Program-made: the position numbers and the translations under genes
Part shown: positions 7,576-15,503 of the stretch, one piece after another
How the letters are laid out: every line of letters starts with the position of its first letter
Position numbering within the stretch: the first letter of the stretch is position 1
Notes under the pieces: model-generated
Told to the model about the DNA's origin: nothing
Databases searched by the model: none
The model's input: only the letters and a program-made list of their open reading frames with translations
Origin: an uncultured Clostridia bacterium
Lineage (GTDB): Bacteria > Bacillota > Clostridia > Christensenellales > Aristaeellaceae
Assembly (NCBI GenBank): GCA_934663625.1
Contig: CAKUKP010000015.1
Coordinates: 1-39,449 of the forward strand
Reading direction: 5' to 3'
DNA length: 39,449 bases

Positions 7576-8340
7576 ATGAAAAAACTGAAACAGGCGCTGC
7601 GCATGGATCGCTGCCGCTGCTTTCGATCGCCCTTTTTCTATCTGGCGTGCGCCATGATGCTGGTTTTCTGGATCATCACCGATATACAGGCGATCACCGC
7701 GCCTCCAGACAGCGGGGCGGTGCTGTATCTGTTCGAGCAGCGATCCGCGTTTGCGCTGTTTGCATCGCTGCCCTTTGCCACCGTATTCTGCGAAGACTTT
7801 CGCAATCGCTTTCTATGGTACAGCGTTCAGCGCACGGGCGCTTCGGCATACGCATGGTCGAAAATCATCAGCGCGATGATCTATACCCTGCTTGCCAATC
7901 TGCTGTCCTGCATGATTTACATCGCGCTGCTCCGGCTGCGCTTCCCGCTGATGAGCTATCCGCCAAACATACGCGTTTACGCATCCATCGCCCCATACGG
8001 AGAGCTGCTGCTGAGCGGCGCGCCGATTTTGTATTTTATCTGCATCGCCGCCTGCCAATCGCTGTTTGCCGGTATCCTCGGCGTGACCGCGCTGACGCTT
8101 TCCTGCCTGCTTCCGGATTTCTTCGTGACGCTGGCGACGCCGATCATCCTGTATTATGTGATCATCAACGCGGTGACGAGCGGCGCTGCCAGCCCCTATC
8201 GGATTTACATCACGCACAGCATCGATCTGGGCGGGCCGGTAATATCGCTTCTGTACGCGATCGGCTATGCGATCATCTGGATGCTGATCATGGGCGCGCT
8301 GTTTCGCTATCTTGTGCAAAGGAGGCTTGTGCATGGGTAA
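7576..8340 (+). CDS. ABC transporter membrane subunit (ABC-2-like) 1
   Basis: 254 residues, highly hydrophobic, about six membrane helices, with a short basic N terminus (KKLKQALRMDRCRCFRSP). The pattern of a first helix followed by an amphipathic stretch with EDFRNRFLWYSVQR resembles ABC-2 type permeases, which export peptides, drugs or polymers. A GAGGTG precedes the ATG by 4 to 6 bases. It overlaps the second permease gene by 8 bases and is in one operon with the ATPase at 9213-9854. Confidence 0.75.
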   Translation: MKKLKQALRMDRCRCFRSPFFYLACAMMLVFWIITDIQAITAPPDSGAVLYLFEQRSAFALFASLPFATVFCEDFRNRFLWYSVQRTGASAYAWSKIISAMIYTLLANLLSCMIYIALLRLRFPLMSYPPNIRVYASIAPYGELLLSGAPILYFICIAACQSLFAGILGVTALTLSCLLPDFFVTLATPIILYYVIINAVTSGAASPYRIYITHSIDLGGPVISLLYAIGYAIIWMLIMGALFRYLVQRRLVHG

Positions 8341-9196
8341 GGCTTTCGCAACCTGCATGGATAATTTCCGCCGCTGGTTCGCCAGCCCCAAGATTTATGT
8401 GGTATTCGTTTTGATCCTGATCATGCAGGATTCGATGATGATCGCGCCGATTCGCCGGTTCGCCCGCGATATGAATCTGGGCATCGCGCCGTGGATTTAT
8501 CCGTTTCTACCCATGGATTGGTACATCTGTATGCTGGAAGCCGTGGGCGCGATTTTCCTGTTCTGCGATAGCCCGATGGTGAACGCGGGCACGCCGTATC
8601 TGTTCATGCGCACGGGGCGCAGGGCATGGCTGGGCGGGCAGATCATGTATGTGCTGCTGGCGGCGCTGGCATATCAGATATTGTTCCTGCTGTCCAGCGT
8701 GCTGCTGGTGCTGCCGCAGCTGGAATTAACGCCCCAGTGGGGCAAAACGCTGGGTTCGCTGGCGCAGACCAATATCGGCTATTGGGAATATGGAATCACG
8801 CTGAGCGGATCGCTGGTGCGCCGGTTCACGCCCCTGCAGGCGATGGCGCTGAGCTTCAGCCTGCGATGGATGGTAACGGCGCTGCTGGGCATGCTGCTGC
8901 TATGCATGAATCTGTTCCTGCCGCGCGTATTTGGCATGATCGCGGGCGGAGCGATCGCGCTGCTGCACCCCACCGCGATCAATGCATCCGGCACATTTCT
9001 ATACTATATATCGCCCGCATCCTGGACGGCGCTGGATTACGTAAACGTGAGCGGCGGCAGCGATACAAGCGCGATGGCGCTGTTTCCCGATCTGACCTAC
9101 ATTCGAATCACCGGCATGGCGATCCTGCTTGCGCTGATTCTGATCAGTTTTCTGGGCTTCCGCAAAAAATCCATCTATTCGCTATCGACGACGTAG
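8333..9196 (+). CDS. ABC transporter membrane subunit (ABC-2-like) 2
   Basis: 287 residues, about six membrane helices. The N terminus CMDNFRRWFASPKIYVVFVL is a short cytoplasmic lead into the first helix, similar in layout to the preceding permease, so the two probably form a heterodimer. The start is fixed by AAAGGAGG 7 bases before the ATG at 8333, inside the end of the upstream gene. No extracytoplasmic binding domain is visible. The substrate cannot be told from sequence. Confidence 0.75.
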   Translation: MGKAFATCMDNFRRWFASPKIYVVFVLILIMQDSMMIAPIRRFARDMNLGIAPWIYPFLPMDWYICMLEAVGAIFLFCDSPMVNAGTPYLFMRTGRRAWLGGQIMYVLLAALAYQILFLLSSVLLVLPQLELTPQWGKTLGSLAQTNIGYWEYGITLSGSLVRRFTPLQAMALSFSLRWMVTALLGMLLLCMNLFLPRVFGMIAGGAIALLHPTAINASGTFLYYISPASWTALDYVNVSGGSDTSAMALFPDLTYIRITGMAILLALILISFLGFRKKSIYSLSTT

Positions 9197-9212
9197 AATC
9201 ATGGAGGGATAC

Positions 9213-9854
9213 ATGAATCAGATCATCGAAGTAAAGGGCTTATCCAAAAGCTTTGGCAAAAATAAGGTGCTGGACGATGTAAACATCGGCTTTGCCGTGC
9301 AGCGGATTCACGGGATCATCGGCAGAAACGGATCCGGAAAGACGATGCTGTTCAAATGCATACTGGGCATGATGCCGTTTTCCGATGGCGAAATCACCGT
9401 AAACGGAAAGCGCATCGGCAAGGATATCGATGTGCCCGAAAATGTGGGCATGATCATCGAAAGCCCCGGCTTTTTAGCGGGCTACAGCGGATATGCCAAT
9501 CTGCGCCTGCTTTCGCGAATCAAAAATGTGATCGGTCGGGATGAAATCACCCGCGCCATTCAAACCGTAGGGCTGGATCCCGCCAGCCGCAAAAGGGTGG
9601 GCAAATATTCCATGGGCATGCGCCAGCGCCTGTGCATCGCGCAGGCGATCATGGAAAATCCATCGCTGCTGATTCTGGATGAACCCATGAACGGGCTGGA
9701 TAACCGCGGTGTCGGCGAAATCCGCGAACTGCTGCTGAATCTGAAAAATCAGGGGAAAACCATCCTGATTGCCAGCCATAACCCGGAGGATATCCGCCAG
9801 CTTTGCGATACCGTATGCGAAATGGATTGCGGAAAGCTTACGCAGGTGCAGTAA
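9213..9854 (+). CDS. ABC transporter ATP-binding protein
   Basis: 213 residues. Walker A is GRNGSGKT (37-44), the signature motif is YSMGMRQR (132-139), Walker B is LLILDEP (152-158), followed by the D-loop NGLD and the switch histidine in ASHN (H189). The signature is the S(M)GMxQR form typical of ABC-2 exporters for antimicrobial peptides and other amphiphiles. The chosen ATG has GGAGGG 4 bases upstream, which rules out the ATG at 9201. It is the last gene of the operon that begins with the ECF sigma factor; the operon as a whole suggests an envelope-stress or peptide-resistance exporter under ECF control (inference). Confidence 0.92.
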   Translation: MNQIIEVKGLSKSFGKNKVLDDVNIGFAVQRIHGIIGRNGSGKTMLFKCILGMMPFSDGEITVNGKRIGKDIDVPENVGMIIESPGFLAGYSGYANLRLLSRIKNVIGRDEITRAIQTVGLDPASRKRVGKYSMGMRQRLCIAQAIMENPSLLILDEPMNGLDNRGVGEIRELLLNLKNQGKTILIASHNPEDIRQLCDTVCEMDCGKLTQVQ

Positions 9855-9879
9855 AGGTGAAAATTGGTTTTTCTGTGCC

Positions 9880-9904
9880 GAAGCCCATGCTGCACATGGG
9901 CTTC
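9880..9904. terminator. Stem-loop between the convergent ABC and GH25-like genes
   Basis: Perfect 10-base arms GAAGCCCATG and CATGGGCTTC with a 5-base loop, 26 bases after the ABC ATPase stop. The following U-run is weak (GCGCGTTGTT), so termination is likely but not certain. Confidence 0.5.
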
Positions 9905-9924
9905 GCGCGTTGTTCGTAACCTAT

Positions 9925-10083
9925 GCCTTCCTCTGACGAGGAAGGTGGCAAAACCGCAGGTTTTGTCGGAAGGAGAGATAACGTACCTATCGAATTTCGA
10001 TGCTCTGCCGGTTCTGCGGCAGGGGTTCTCTCCCTCAGTCTGTGCGCAAGCGCACAGCCAGCTCCCCCATCAGGTGGAGCCAA
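9925..10083. repeat. Palindromic repeat cassette, copy A
   Basis: 159 bp made of successive hairpins: CCTTCCTC/GAGGAAGG, CAAAACC-GCA-GGTTTTG, an ATCGAA/TTCGAT palindrome, CTGCCG/CGGCAG, TGTGCGC/GCGCACA and GCTCC/GGAGC. It is nearly identical to copy B at 10100-10254 except in the second stem, where both arms differ together. It lies between convergent genes. I see no coding capacity. Confidence 0.85.
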
Positions 10084-10099
10084 GAACGCCGTAACCCTT

Positions 10100-10254
10100 G
10101 CCTTCCTCTGATGAGGAAGGTGGCAGCCGAAGGCTGACGGAAGGAGAGATAACGTGCCTATCGAATTTCGATGCTCTGCTGGTTCTGCGGCAGGGGTTCT
10201 CTCCCTCAGTCTGTGCGCAAGCGCACAGCCAGCTCCCCCATCAGGTGGAGCCAA
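10100..10254. repeat. Palindromic repeat cassette, copy B
   Basis: 155 bp, direct-repeat partner of copy A with 16 bp between them. Its second stem is CAGCC-GAA-GGCTG rather than the A/T-rich stem of copy A, so pairing is kept although the sequence differs. The remaining 47 bases to the stop of the GH25-like gene show nothing clear. Confidence 0.85.
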
Positions 10255-10301
10255 AGAACGGGGCTGCGACGCTTGCGTTTCTCGTCTGGTGGAACCCCCA
10301 A

Positions 10302-11297
10302 TCAGCCATCGCAAAGACCCAGCCGGATTACCTGCCCGACCGAGATGCGGTTCGGGTTGGAAATTTCGTTGATCGAAGCCAGCCGCCGCCAGCTGGTGGA
10401 GAAGCGATCCGCGATGCCGGAGAGCGTATCGCCGCGCCGCACGGTATAGGTATCGCAGCAATCGTAGGGCACGGAAGCATCCACGCGGATGTACAGCCGC
10501 TGTCCGGGATAGATGCGGTTCGGATTCGATATGGCGTTCAGCCGCACGATGGAATTGACCGTTACGCCGAACGTTCTCGCGATGGAAGTGAGCGTATCGC
10601 CCGCCGCCACGCGCACGCAGATCAGCTTGCTGCCCTGTGTGGGCGGCTGTACGGGCGGCACGACGATCTGGCGCGCCAGCATGCCCGAAGTGAACCGGCT
10701 GACGGGCGTGCCGGTGCAGCCGCAGGCGGGATCGATGCTCTTCTGGTACTGCCAGCCGACCCAGCTTTTCCACTGCGATGTGCCCGCCGCGGGCGCATCC
10801 GCGCTTTCCTCATCGATCACCCACAGCGGATATTTTTCCGCGATGGATCGATCCCACACCAGCACCGCCGTGCCCGCATCGGTATACACCGCAGGCGCGA
10901 TTTCCGTTTCCTCCTGCACGGTGGACAAAAACGCGCTGGCGATGCTGTTCGCCGCCGTGAAGGATATGCCATCCGGCAGATCATAGCGCATCGCGGGCCG
11001 CAGATCATAATTCGTACCGGAGATCGCGCGCACGAATGCGCGCGCCTGCGTCCGCGCGCTCTGCGCATCGGTCGCCGTAAGATAATGGTAGAAGCCCAGC
11101 CTCAGTCCGTTCGCCTTCACCTGCTGCGCATAGCTGTCCGCGCGGGCGTCGCGGTAATCCTCCCCCGCCGTGGCGCGCAGGATCACGCCGCCGATGCCCA
11201 GCGCCTTCGCCCGATCAAAGGCATAGCCCGCGTTGAATTCATTGATCGTTACGCCCTGAAACAGAATTTCGCCGGAGGCCGGAAGCGCCTTCGCCAT
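10302..11297 (-). CDS. GH25-like protein with two C-terminal LysM domains; catalytic acids missing
   Basis: 331 residues without a signal peptide. Residues 10-190 have the outline of a GH25 muramidase barrel: GGVILRATAG, LRLGFYHYLTATDAQSA, PAVYTDAG, W-V-I-D and VGWQYQ. Residues about 226-270 and 283-326 are LysM domains (AAGDTLTSIARTFGV and RRGDTLSGIADRFS, each ending NPNRI-x-GQ). In active GH25 enzymes the barrel starts with G-(I/V)-D-x-S and has Y-D-x-E; here these are GVTIN (15-19) and YDLP (105-108), so both catalytic acids are gone. It may bind glycan without cutting it. The start is uncertain: ATG 11297 is 12 bases from GAAGGG. It is divergent from the cysteine-rich gene at 11445. Confidence 0.8.
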   Translation of the reverse strand: MAKALPASGEILFQGVTINEFNAGYAFDRAKALGIGGVILRATAGEDYRDARADSYAQQVKANGLRLGFYHYLTATDAQSARTQARAFVRAISGTNYDLRPAMRYDLPDGISFTAANSIASAFLSTVQEETEIAPAVYTDAGTAVLVWDRSIAEKYPLWVIDEESADAPAAGTSQWKSWVGWQYQKSIDPACGCTGTPVSRFTSGMLARQIVVPPVQPPTQGSKLICVRVAAGDTLTSIARTFGVTVNSIVRLNAISNPNRIYPGQRLYIRVDASVPYDCCDTYTVRRGDTLSGIADRFSTSWRRLASINEISNPNRISVGQVIRLGLCDG

Positions 11298-11444
11298 AAA
11301 AATCCACATCCCTTCCCAGTTGATTCGGTGCATTCTATGCGCCTTCCGCACGAAATTAGAATGCACCCGTTTTGCGCAGCGGTCATATGAATGCAGCGTG
11401 GGACGAAAAGTGCGCCCCGCAAATCAACCGAAGGGGGATTGAAT

Positions 11445-12461
11445 ATGTCTTTCTACAGCTATAAGAATTCAAACTGCGAAACCTGTCCCGGCATGGCGAA
11501 GGGCAACATTTTAACCGGCCTGAACCGGCGCGTATGCATTCAGGTGAAGAACGTGTACGACGCCAGCATGTCGCAGCAGCAGCTGGACGATAAGACCGTA
11601 ACCATCGAAAACATCGTGCCCGTGCTGCCCTCGTCCAGCTGCAAGCCCGTCACCTCAAAGCCCTGCAACTGCACGTGCAGCGATAACAAATGCACCTGCT
11701 CCTGCCCCACCTGCGGAACGAATATCACGCACGCCGAAGCGGTGGAAAATGCCGAAAACAGCCCCTGTCCGCTGCCCCAGCCGTATGGCGCATGGACATT
11801 CGAAAGCTGCCGAAGCTCCACCACTGCGGGCGCGATTTCGAATCTGAGCATCGAACGCCTGTGCGATCGCCCGCAGTTCGCCCGCGTAAAATGCACGGTG
11901 GATGTACCCGTTGACGTATTGTTCGTGGATCAGCGCTGCCAGGAATGGATGGGGCAGACGAAGATTTCCGTGGACAAGGATGTGCTGATGTGCGTGCCGG
12001 AGGATTCCATCATCCCGTTCACGCTGGAAAGTCTGGTCAGCGCAATCTGCGTATCGGGCACATATGTGGGCAACTGCACGTTCGAAATCACCGTGTGCAT
12101 CACGGTTGTACTGAAAATCCTCGCCGAAGTGGATATTCTGATTCCTACATACGGCTTCTGCGAGGTACCGCCGAGTGAAGAATTCGCTGAATCTGTATGC
12201 GATGAATTTTTCTCGCTGCCCCTGTTCCCGCAGTCCTCCTGCGCCTTCGAGGATGTGGACGGCGCTTCGGCAACCGCCACGACCACCATGGCGACCGGCG
12301 GCTGCACCGCCTGCGGCCCGACGCAGAGCGGCGCCGGAGCCTGCGCCAGCTGCCGTTCATCCGGCGGGGCGAGCACCTGCTCCAACTGCGGCACCACCTG
12401 CCTGTCCGGCACGGGATCGCTCTGCCCGCGCTGCGGCTGCGCGATGACGAGTCTGAGCTGA
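11445..12461 (+). CDS. Cysteine-rich protein (33 Cys in 338 residues), possible spore-surface protein
   Basis: 338 residues with no signal peptide. The N terminus has GMAKGNILTGLNRRVCIQVK followed by a glutamine-rich stretch. Residues about 75-97 are a dense cysteine cluster (CNCTC, CTCSCPTC), a central beta-rich domain of about 150 residues carries valine-rich segments, and the C terminus is a Gly/Ser/Thr-rich tail with CxxC pairs (CTAC, CASC, CSNC, CPRC). Cytoplasmic origin plus very high cysteine content fits proteins that are cross-linked into spore coat or exosporium; that role is inferred. AAGGGGG lies 7 bases before the ATG. The sequence 11298-11444 between it and the divergent GH25-like gene carries CATATGAAT near 11387, a weak match to sporulation -10 elements. 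Confidence 0.6.
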   Translation: MSFYSYKNSNCETCPGMAKGNILTGLNRRVCIQVKNVYDASMSQQQLDDKTVTIENIVPVLPSSSCKPVTSKPCNCTCSDNKCTCSCPTCGTNITHAEAVENAENSPCPLPQPYGAWTFESCRSSTTAGAISNLSIERLCDRPQFARVKCTVDVPVDVLFVDQRCQEWMGQTKISVDKDVLMCVPEDSIIPFTLESLVSAICVSGTYVGNCTFEITVCITVVLKILAEVDILIPTYGFCEVPPSEEFAESVCDEFFSLPLFPQSSCAFEDVDGASATATTTMATGGCTACGPTQSGAGACASCRSSGGASTCSNCGTTCLSGTGSLCPRCGCAMTSLS

Positions 12462-12484
12462 TTTCATCAGCGTGAATTAAAAAC

Positions 12485-12515
12485 GAGAGGGCAATTTCTG
12501 CCCTCTCAATCTTCC
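12485..12515 (+). terminator. Stem-loop after the cysteine-rich gene
   Basis: Perfect 9-base arms GAGAGGGCA (12485-12493) and TGCCCTCTC (12499-12507) with a 5-base loop, 23 bases after the stop codon. The tail AATCTT is only partly U-rich. Confidence 0.6.
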
Positions 12516-12555
12516 CCGATCGCACCCTGTCCCGCGCGGGGCGGGTTCATATACA

Positions 12556-12604
12556 GCGCCGATGAACGCATCTGTTTTACGAAAGCATCGGCGCGCTTTT
12601 TTGA
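12556..12604 (+). terminator. Second, stronger plus-strand terminator
   Basis: GCGCCGATG (12556-12564) pairs with CATCGGCGC (12586-12594) and is followed by GCTTTTTTG. It probably backs up the stem-loop at 12485 and blocks read-through into the convergent gene at 12610. Confidence 0.7.
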
Positions 12605-12609
12605 TTTGC

Positions 12610-13134
12610 TCATCTGGAAGCGATCACGATCGGATCGTTGCTGTGATCTTCGTATCTTTCGGCGATCATCGCCTTCATATCATCGATACAGGATTTCATG
12701 TTCGCCGCCGCCAGTCCGGTGGGCTCCATGCTCTTATACGCCGCGGCGTACTGGCTGAACGCATTATCCAGACGGCTGATCATATTTTCATCCAGCACCG
12801 CGTGCTTGCCATCGAAGCCCTTGTTCAGCGCGGTATTGAGCGCGCTCACCGCGGCATATTCCGCCCGAAGCTCCGGAATCAATTTGTTCTGCACATCCAC
12901 GGTGGGATCGTTGATGTAGGAATAGGTCTGCGTCATTTCGATCATGCCCTGATAGATCTGTTCCTGAATCATGGCGACGGCGTGTGCATACGCGCCCGTC
13001 GCTTTCCGCTGCATATGAATGGATATACATACCGTCGCCAGCACCGCGATCACCAGTACGACGGCGAGGATGCACAGGCGCATTTTTCTCGGGTTTTTCC
13101 GCAGTTCTCGCACCGCGGAAATTGCCTTCTCCAT
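12610..13134 (-). CDS. Small single-pass membrane protein of unknown function
   Basis: 174 residues: a basic N terminus (RELRKNPRKMR), a membrane helix at about residues 19-40, and an outside helical domain with many Ala, Met and Glu residues and heptad-like spacing (for example ELRAEYAAVSALNTALNKGF). The overall plan, short inside tail, one helix and a four-helix-like outside domain, recalls sensor domains of chemotaxis receptors, but there is no cytoplasmic signalling part. GGGAGGG lies 8 bases before the ATG at 13134. I do not recognise a family. Confidence 0.65.
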   Translation of the reverse strand: MEKAISAVRELRKNPRKMRLCILAVVLVIAVLATVCISIHMQRKATGAYAHAVAMIQEQIYQGMIEMTQTYSYINDPTVDVQNKLIPELRAEYAAVSALNTALNKGFDGKHAVLDENMISRLDNAFSQYAAAYKSMEPTGLAAANMKSCIDDMKAMIAERYEDHSNDPIVIASR

Positions 13135-13387
13135 AGTTTTTCCCTCCCTGATCATTTGCATATGATATTGTATATGCGTAATAATCCTGTATATGCATAA
13201 AAATATACGACATTTTATGCGCAATTCCTGCCGAAAATTTTGAAATAAATGTATATATACATCGCATATTCGACTGTATTGACGCAGTTTTTATGCATTG
13301 CGGCATAATTCGACCATAATTCATGGCAAATCCGGTCATATTTGGTCGAACGGTTTTCGCGCGCCCATTCCGATACAAAAACTCAAC
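13135..13387. other. AT-rich intergenic region with palindromes and direct repeats
   Basis: It lies between the divergent 12610-13134 gene and proS. It holds TGTATATGC twice (13169-13177 and 13188-13196), and a perfect 14-bp palindrome ATGTATATATACAT at 13249-13262. I could not settle on a promoter for the minus-strand gene, although several TATAAT-like words are present. Confidence 0.5.
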
Positions 13388-13416
13388 TTGCAATTTGTGC
13401 ATTCCGCGCTTATAAT
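13388..13416 (+). promoter_or_regulatory. Sigma-A type promoter for proS
   Basis: TTGCAA (13388-13393), 17-base spacer, perfect TATAAT (13411-13416). It starts the T-box leader of proS. Confidence 0.8.
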
Positions 13417-13429
13417 AAATACGAACCTT

Positions 13430-13655
13430 GAAGGAGAAAATCCCGCTCAAAACGCCCCCAGAGAGCGCATCCACGGCTGAAAGACGCGCGGCGCGGCGGC
13501 ACGGATTCCGGACTCCCGAGTTCGCGAAGGAACGCGCGGAAGCTTCCGCGAAACTTTGCCGGCCGCTCCCGTTACAGAGCATTCGAGCATCAAGCAAGGT
13601 GGTACCGCGAAGCAATCCTTCGCCCCTGCACAACGGGGCGGAGGTCTTTTTATTT
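13430..13655 (+). promoter_or_regulatory. T-box riboswitch of proS
   Basis: The conserved T-box AAGGTGGTACCGCG is at 13596-13609. It is followed by a terminator hairpin, CCTTCGCCCC (13617-13626) with GGGGCGGAGG (13634-13643), and the tail TCTTTTTATTT. The upstream part starts with a GAGAGCGC element near 13460 and contains ACTCCCGAG at 13512-13520, where the proline codon CCC (or CCG in the overlapping register) could be the specifier. The leader reads the charging of tRNA-Pro and lets transcription continue when it is uncharged. The specifier assignment is tentative. Confidence 0.92.
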
Positions 13656-13692
13656 CCACCAGTTCAACCGGAATTATAGGAGTGAAACGATC

Positions 13693-15420
13693 ATGAAGCT
13701 TAGAAATCTCGTGTCCAAACGCTACAAGGAAACCCCCGCCGATTGCCAGATCGCATCGCAGGCGCTGATGATGCGCGGCGGCTACATCAAGCCCGTGGGC
13801 AACGGCATTTACACCCTGTTTCCCGTAACCAAGCGCATCACCAACAAGATCGAACGGATCATGCGCGAAGAAATGGATCGCATCGGCGGTCAGGAAGTGA
13901 TGTTCCCCGTCGCCATGCCCGCCACGCTCTGGAAGGAATCCGGACGCTTTGATTCCATCGGCAGCGAACTTCTGCGCTTCCGCGATCGTTCCGGCGCGGA
14001 TATGGTGCTGGGCATGACCCACGAAGAAGCCGCGACGCAGTTCGTGCGCGATGTGGCGGACAGCTACACCCAGTATCCCTTCATGATCTACCAGATTCAG
14101 ACCAAGTTCCGCGATGAACCCCGCTGCCGCGGCGGCCTGATCCGCGTGCGCGAATTCACCATGAAGGACGCCTATTCCTTCCACACCAGCCAGGAAGATC
14201 TGGAACGCTACTATAAAATCTGCTACGACGCCTACAACCGCATCTACGCCCGCTGCGGCGTACCGGAGGTTGTGGCGGTTGCATCCGACAGCGGCATGAT
14301 GGGCGGCAAGGTATCGCACGAATATATGCTGCTGACCCCCGTAGGCGAAGATACGATCGTGCTGTGCAAAGAATGCGATTATCGCGCCAACATGGAAGCC
14401 GCGCCCTGCATCGCCCACGGCGATGTCGGAACGGTTGCCGATCTGCAGAAGGTGCCCACGCCCGAAATGAAAACCATCGCCGATCTGGCGGAATTTTTGA
14501 AGATTCCCGCCACCGCCACCGCGAAGGCCGTGGTCTATCAGATCAACGAAAACGATCAGTACGTCGTGGCGTTCCTGCGCGGCGATCTGGACATCAACGA
14601 AACCAAGCTGCGCAACTATCTGAAGGCGGAAATTCATCCCGCGGAGATCACCGAAGAATCCGGCCTCACGCCCGGCTTCATCGGCCCCAAGGGATTGCCG
14701 GAGAACGTGCGCGTGGTATACGATGCTTCGCTGAAGGGCGTAAACTGGGTCGCCACCGGCGCGAACGAAAAGGATATGCACTACATCGGCTTCAACATTC
14801 AGCGCGAAATGGGCGATGTGGAATATGTGGATGTGGCGAAGGCGTATGACGGCGGCGTTTGCCCCTGCTGCGGCAAGAAGAGCATCTACACCAGCCGCGG
14901 CATCGAAGTGGGCAATATCTTCCAGCTGGGCAAGAAGTACACCGAAACCATGGGCATGACCTACGTAGACGCGGACGGTTCCCTGAAGAACCCGATCATG
15001 GGCTGCTACGGCATCGGCGTTGGCCGTCTGGCGGCTTCCGTATGCGAAGCGCACCGCGATGATTATGGCCCCATCTGGCCGATTTCCATCGCGCCGTGGC
15101 ACGTGCAGCTCTGCTCCCTGCGCGCGGACAACGAAGAAGTCGCCGCGATGAGCCAGAAGATTTACGATGCGCTGACCGAAAAGGGCATGGAAGTGCTGTG
15201 GGATGATCGCCCCGTCAGCGCGGGCGTGATGTTCTCCGACGCCGATCTGTTCGGCATTCCGGTGCGCATCGTGGTAAGCCCCAAGGGATTGAAGAACGGC
15301 ACCATCGAAATCGCATCCCGCGATAAATCCATGCAGGAAAAGAAGCCCGTGGATGAAGCGGTGGATTTCGTCTACAATTATGTGGTGGACGAACTGAAAA
15401 AGCTGAATTGCCGGCTGTAA
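13693..15420 (+). CDS. proS: Prolyl-tRNA synthetase (bacterial type with editing insertion)
   Basis: 575 residues, the usual length of the bacterial-type enzyme. Class II motif 2 is in FRDEPRCRGGLIRVREF, motif 3 in GCYGIGVGR. Between them, at about residues 225-400, lies the INS/YbaK-like editing domain that removes mischarged alanine. The C-terminal anticodon-binding domain begins at about residue 470 (PWHVQL). A CPCCGKK zinc-like segment sits just after the insertion. The start follows TAGGAG by 10 bases. The gene is controlled by the T-box leader and ends with a strong terminator. Confidence 0.97.
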   Translation: MKLRNLVSKRYKETPADCQIASQALMMRGGYIKPVGNGIYTLFPVTKRITNKIERIMREEMDRIGGQEVMFPVAMPATLWKESGRFDSIGSELLRFRDRSGADMVLGMTHEEAATQFVRDVADSYTQYPFMIYQIQTKFRDEPRCRGGLIRVREFTMKDAYSFHTSQEDLERYYKICYDAYNRIYARCGVPEVVAVASDSGMMGGKVSHEYMLLTPVGEDTIVLCKECDYRANMEAAPCIAHGDVGTVADLQKVPTPEMKTIADLAEFLKIPATATAKAVVYQINENDQYVVAFLRGDLDINETKLRNYLKAEIHPAEITEESGLTPGFIGPKGLPENVRVVYDASLKGVNWVATGANEKDMHYIGFNIQREMGDVEYVDVAKAYDGGVCPCCGKKSIYTSRGIEVGNIFQLGKKYTETMGMTYVDADGSLKNPIMGCYGIGVGRLAASVCEAHRDDYGPIWPISIAPWHVQLCSLRADNEEVAAMSQKIYDALTEKGMEVLWDDRPVSAGVMFSDADLFGIPVRIVVSPKGLKNGTIEIASRDKSMQEKKPVDEAVDFVYNYVVDELKKLNCRL

Positions 15421-15434
15421 TCGGCCCTATAAAT

Positions 15435-15480
15435 GATGCGCCGCTTCCAATCGTTGAATGGAAGCGGCGCATCTTATCTG
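15435..15480 (+). terminator. Rho-independent terminator of proS
   Basis: 15-base arms GATGCGCCGCTTCCA (15435-15449) and TGGAAGCGGCGCATC (15459-15473), then TTATCT. Confidence 0.85.
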
Positions 15481-15503
15481 ACGCCCGCAAAAGGAGTGAA
15501 ATC

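Noticed and set aside
9925..10254. Repeats A and B as a CRISPR array
   Set aside because: Units are about 155 bp, only two in tandem, with hairpins inside and a 16-bp gap; there are no short repeats with unique spacers and no cas genes.
9838..10773. Minus-strand frame running through the repeat cassettes
   Set aside because: Its coding look comes from the duplicated cassettes; it overlaps the GH25-like gene in another frame.
13447..15102. Long minus-strand open frame opposite proS and through the T-box
   Set aside because: The T-box and proS on the plus strand explain the sequence; the antisense frame has no recognisable domain.
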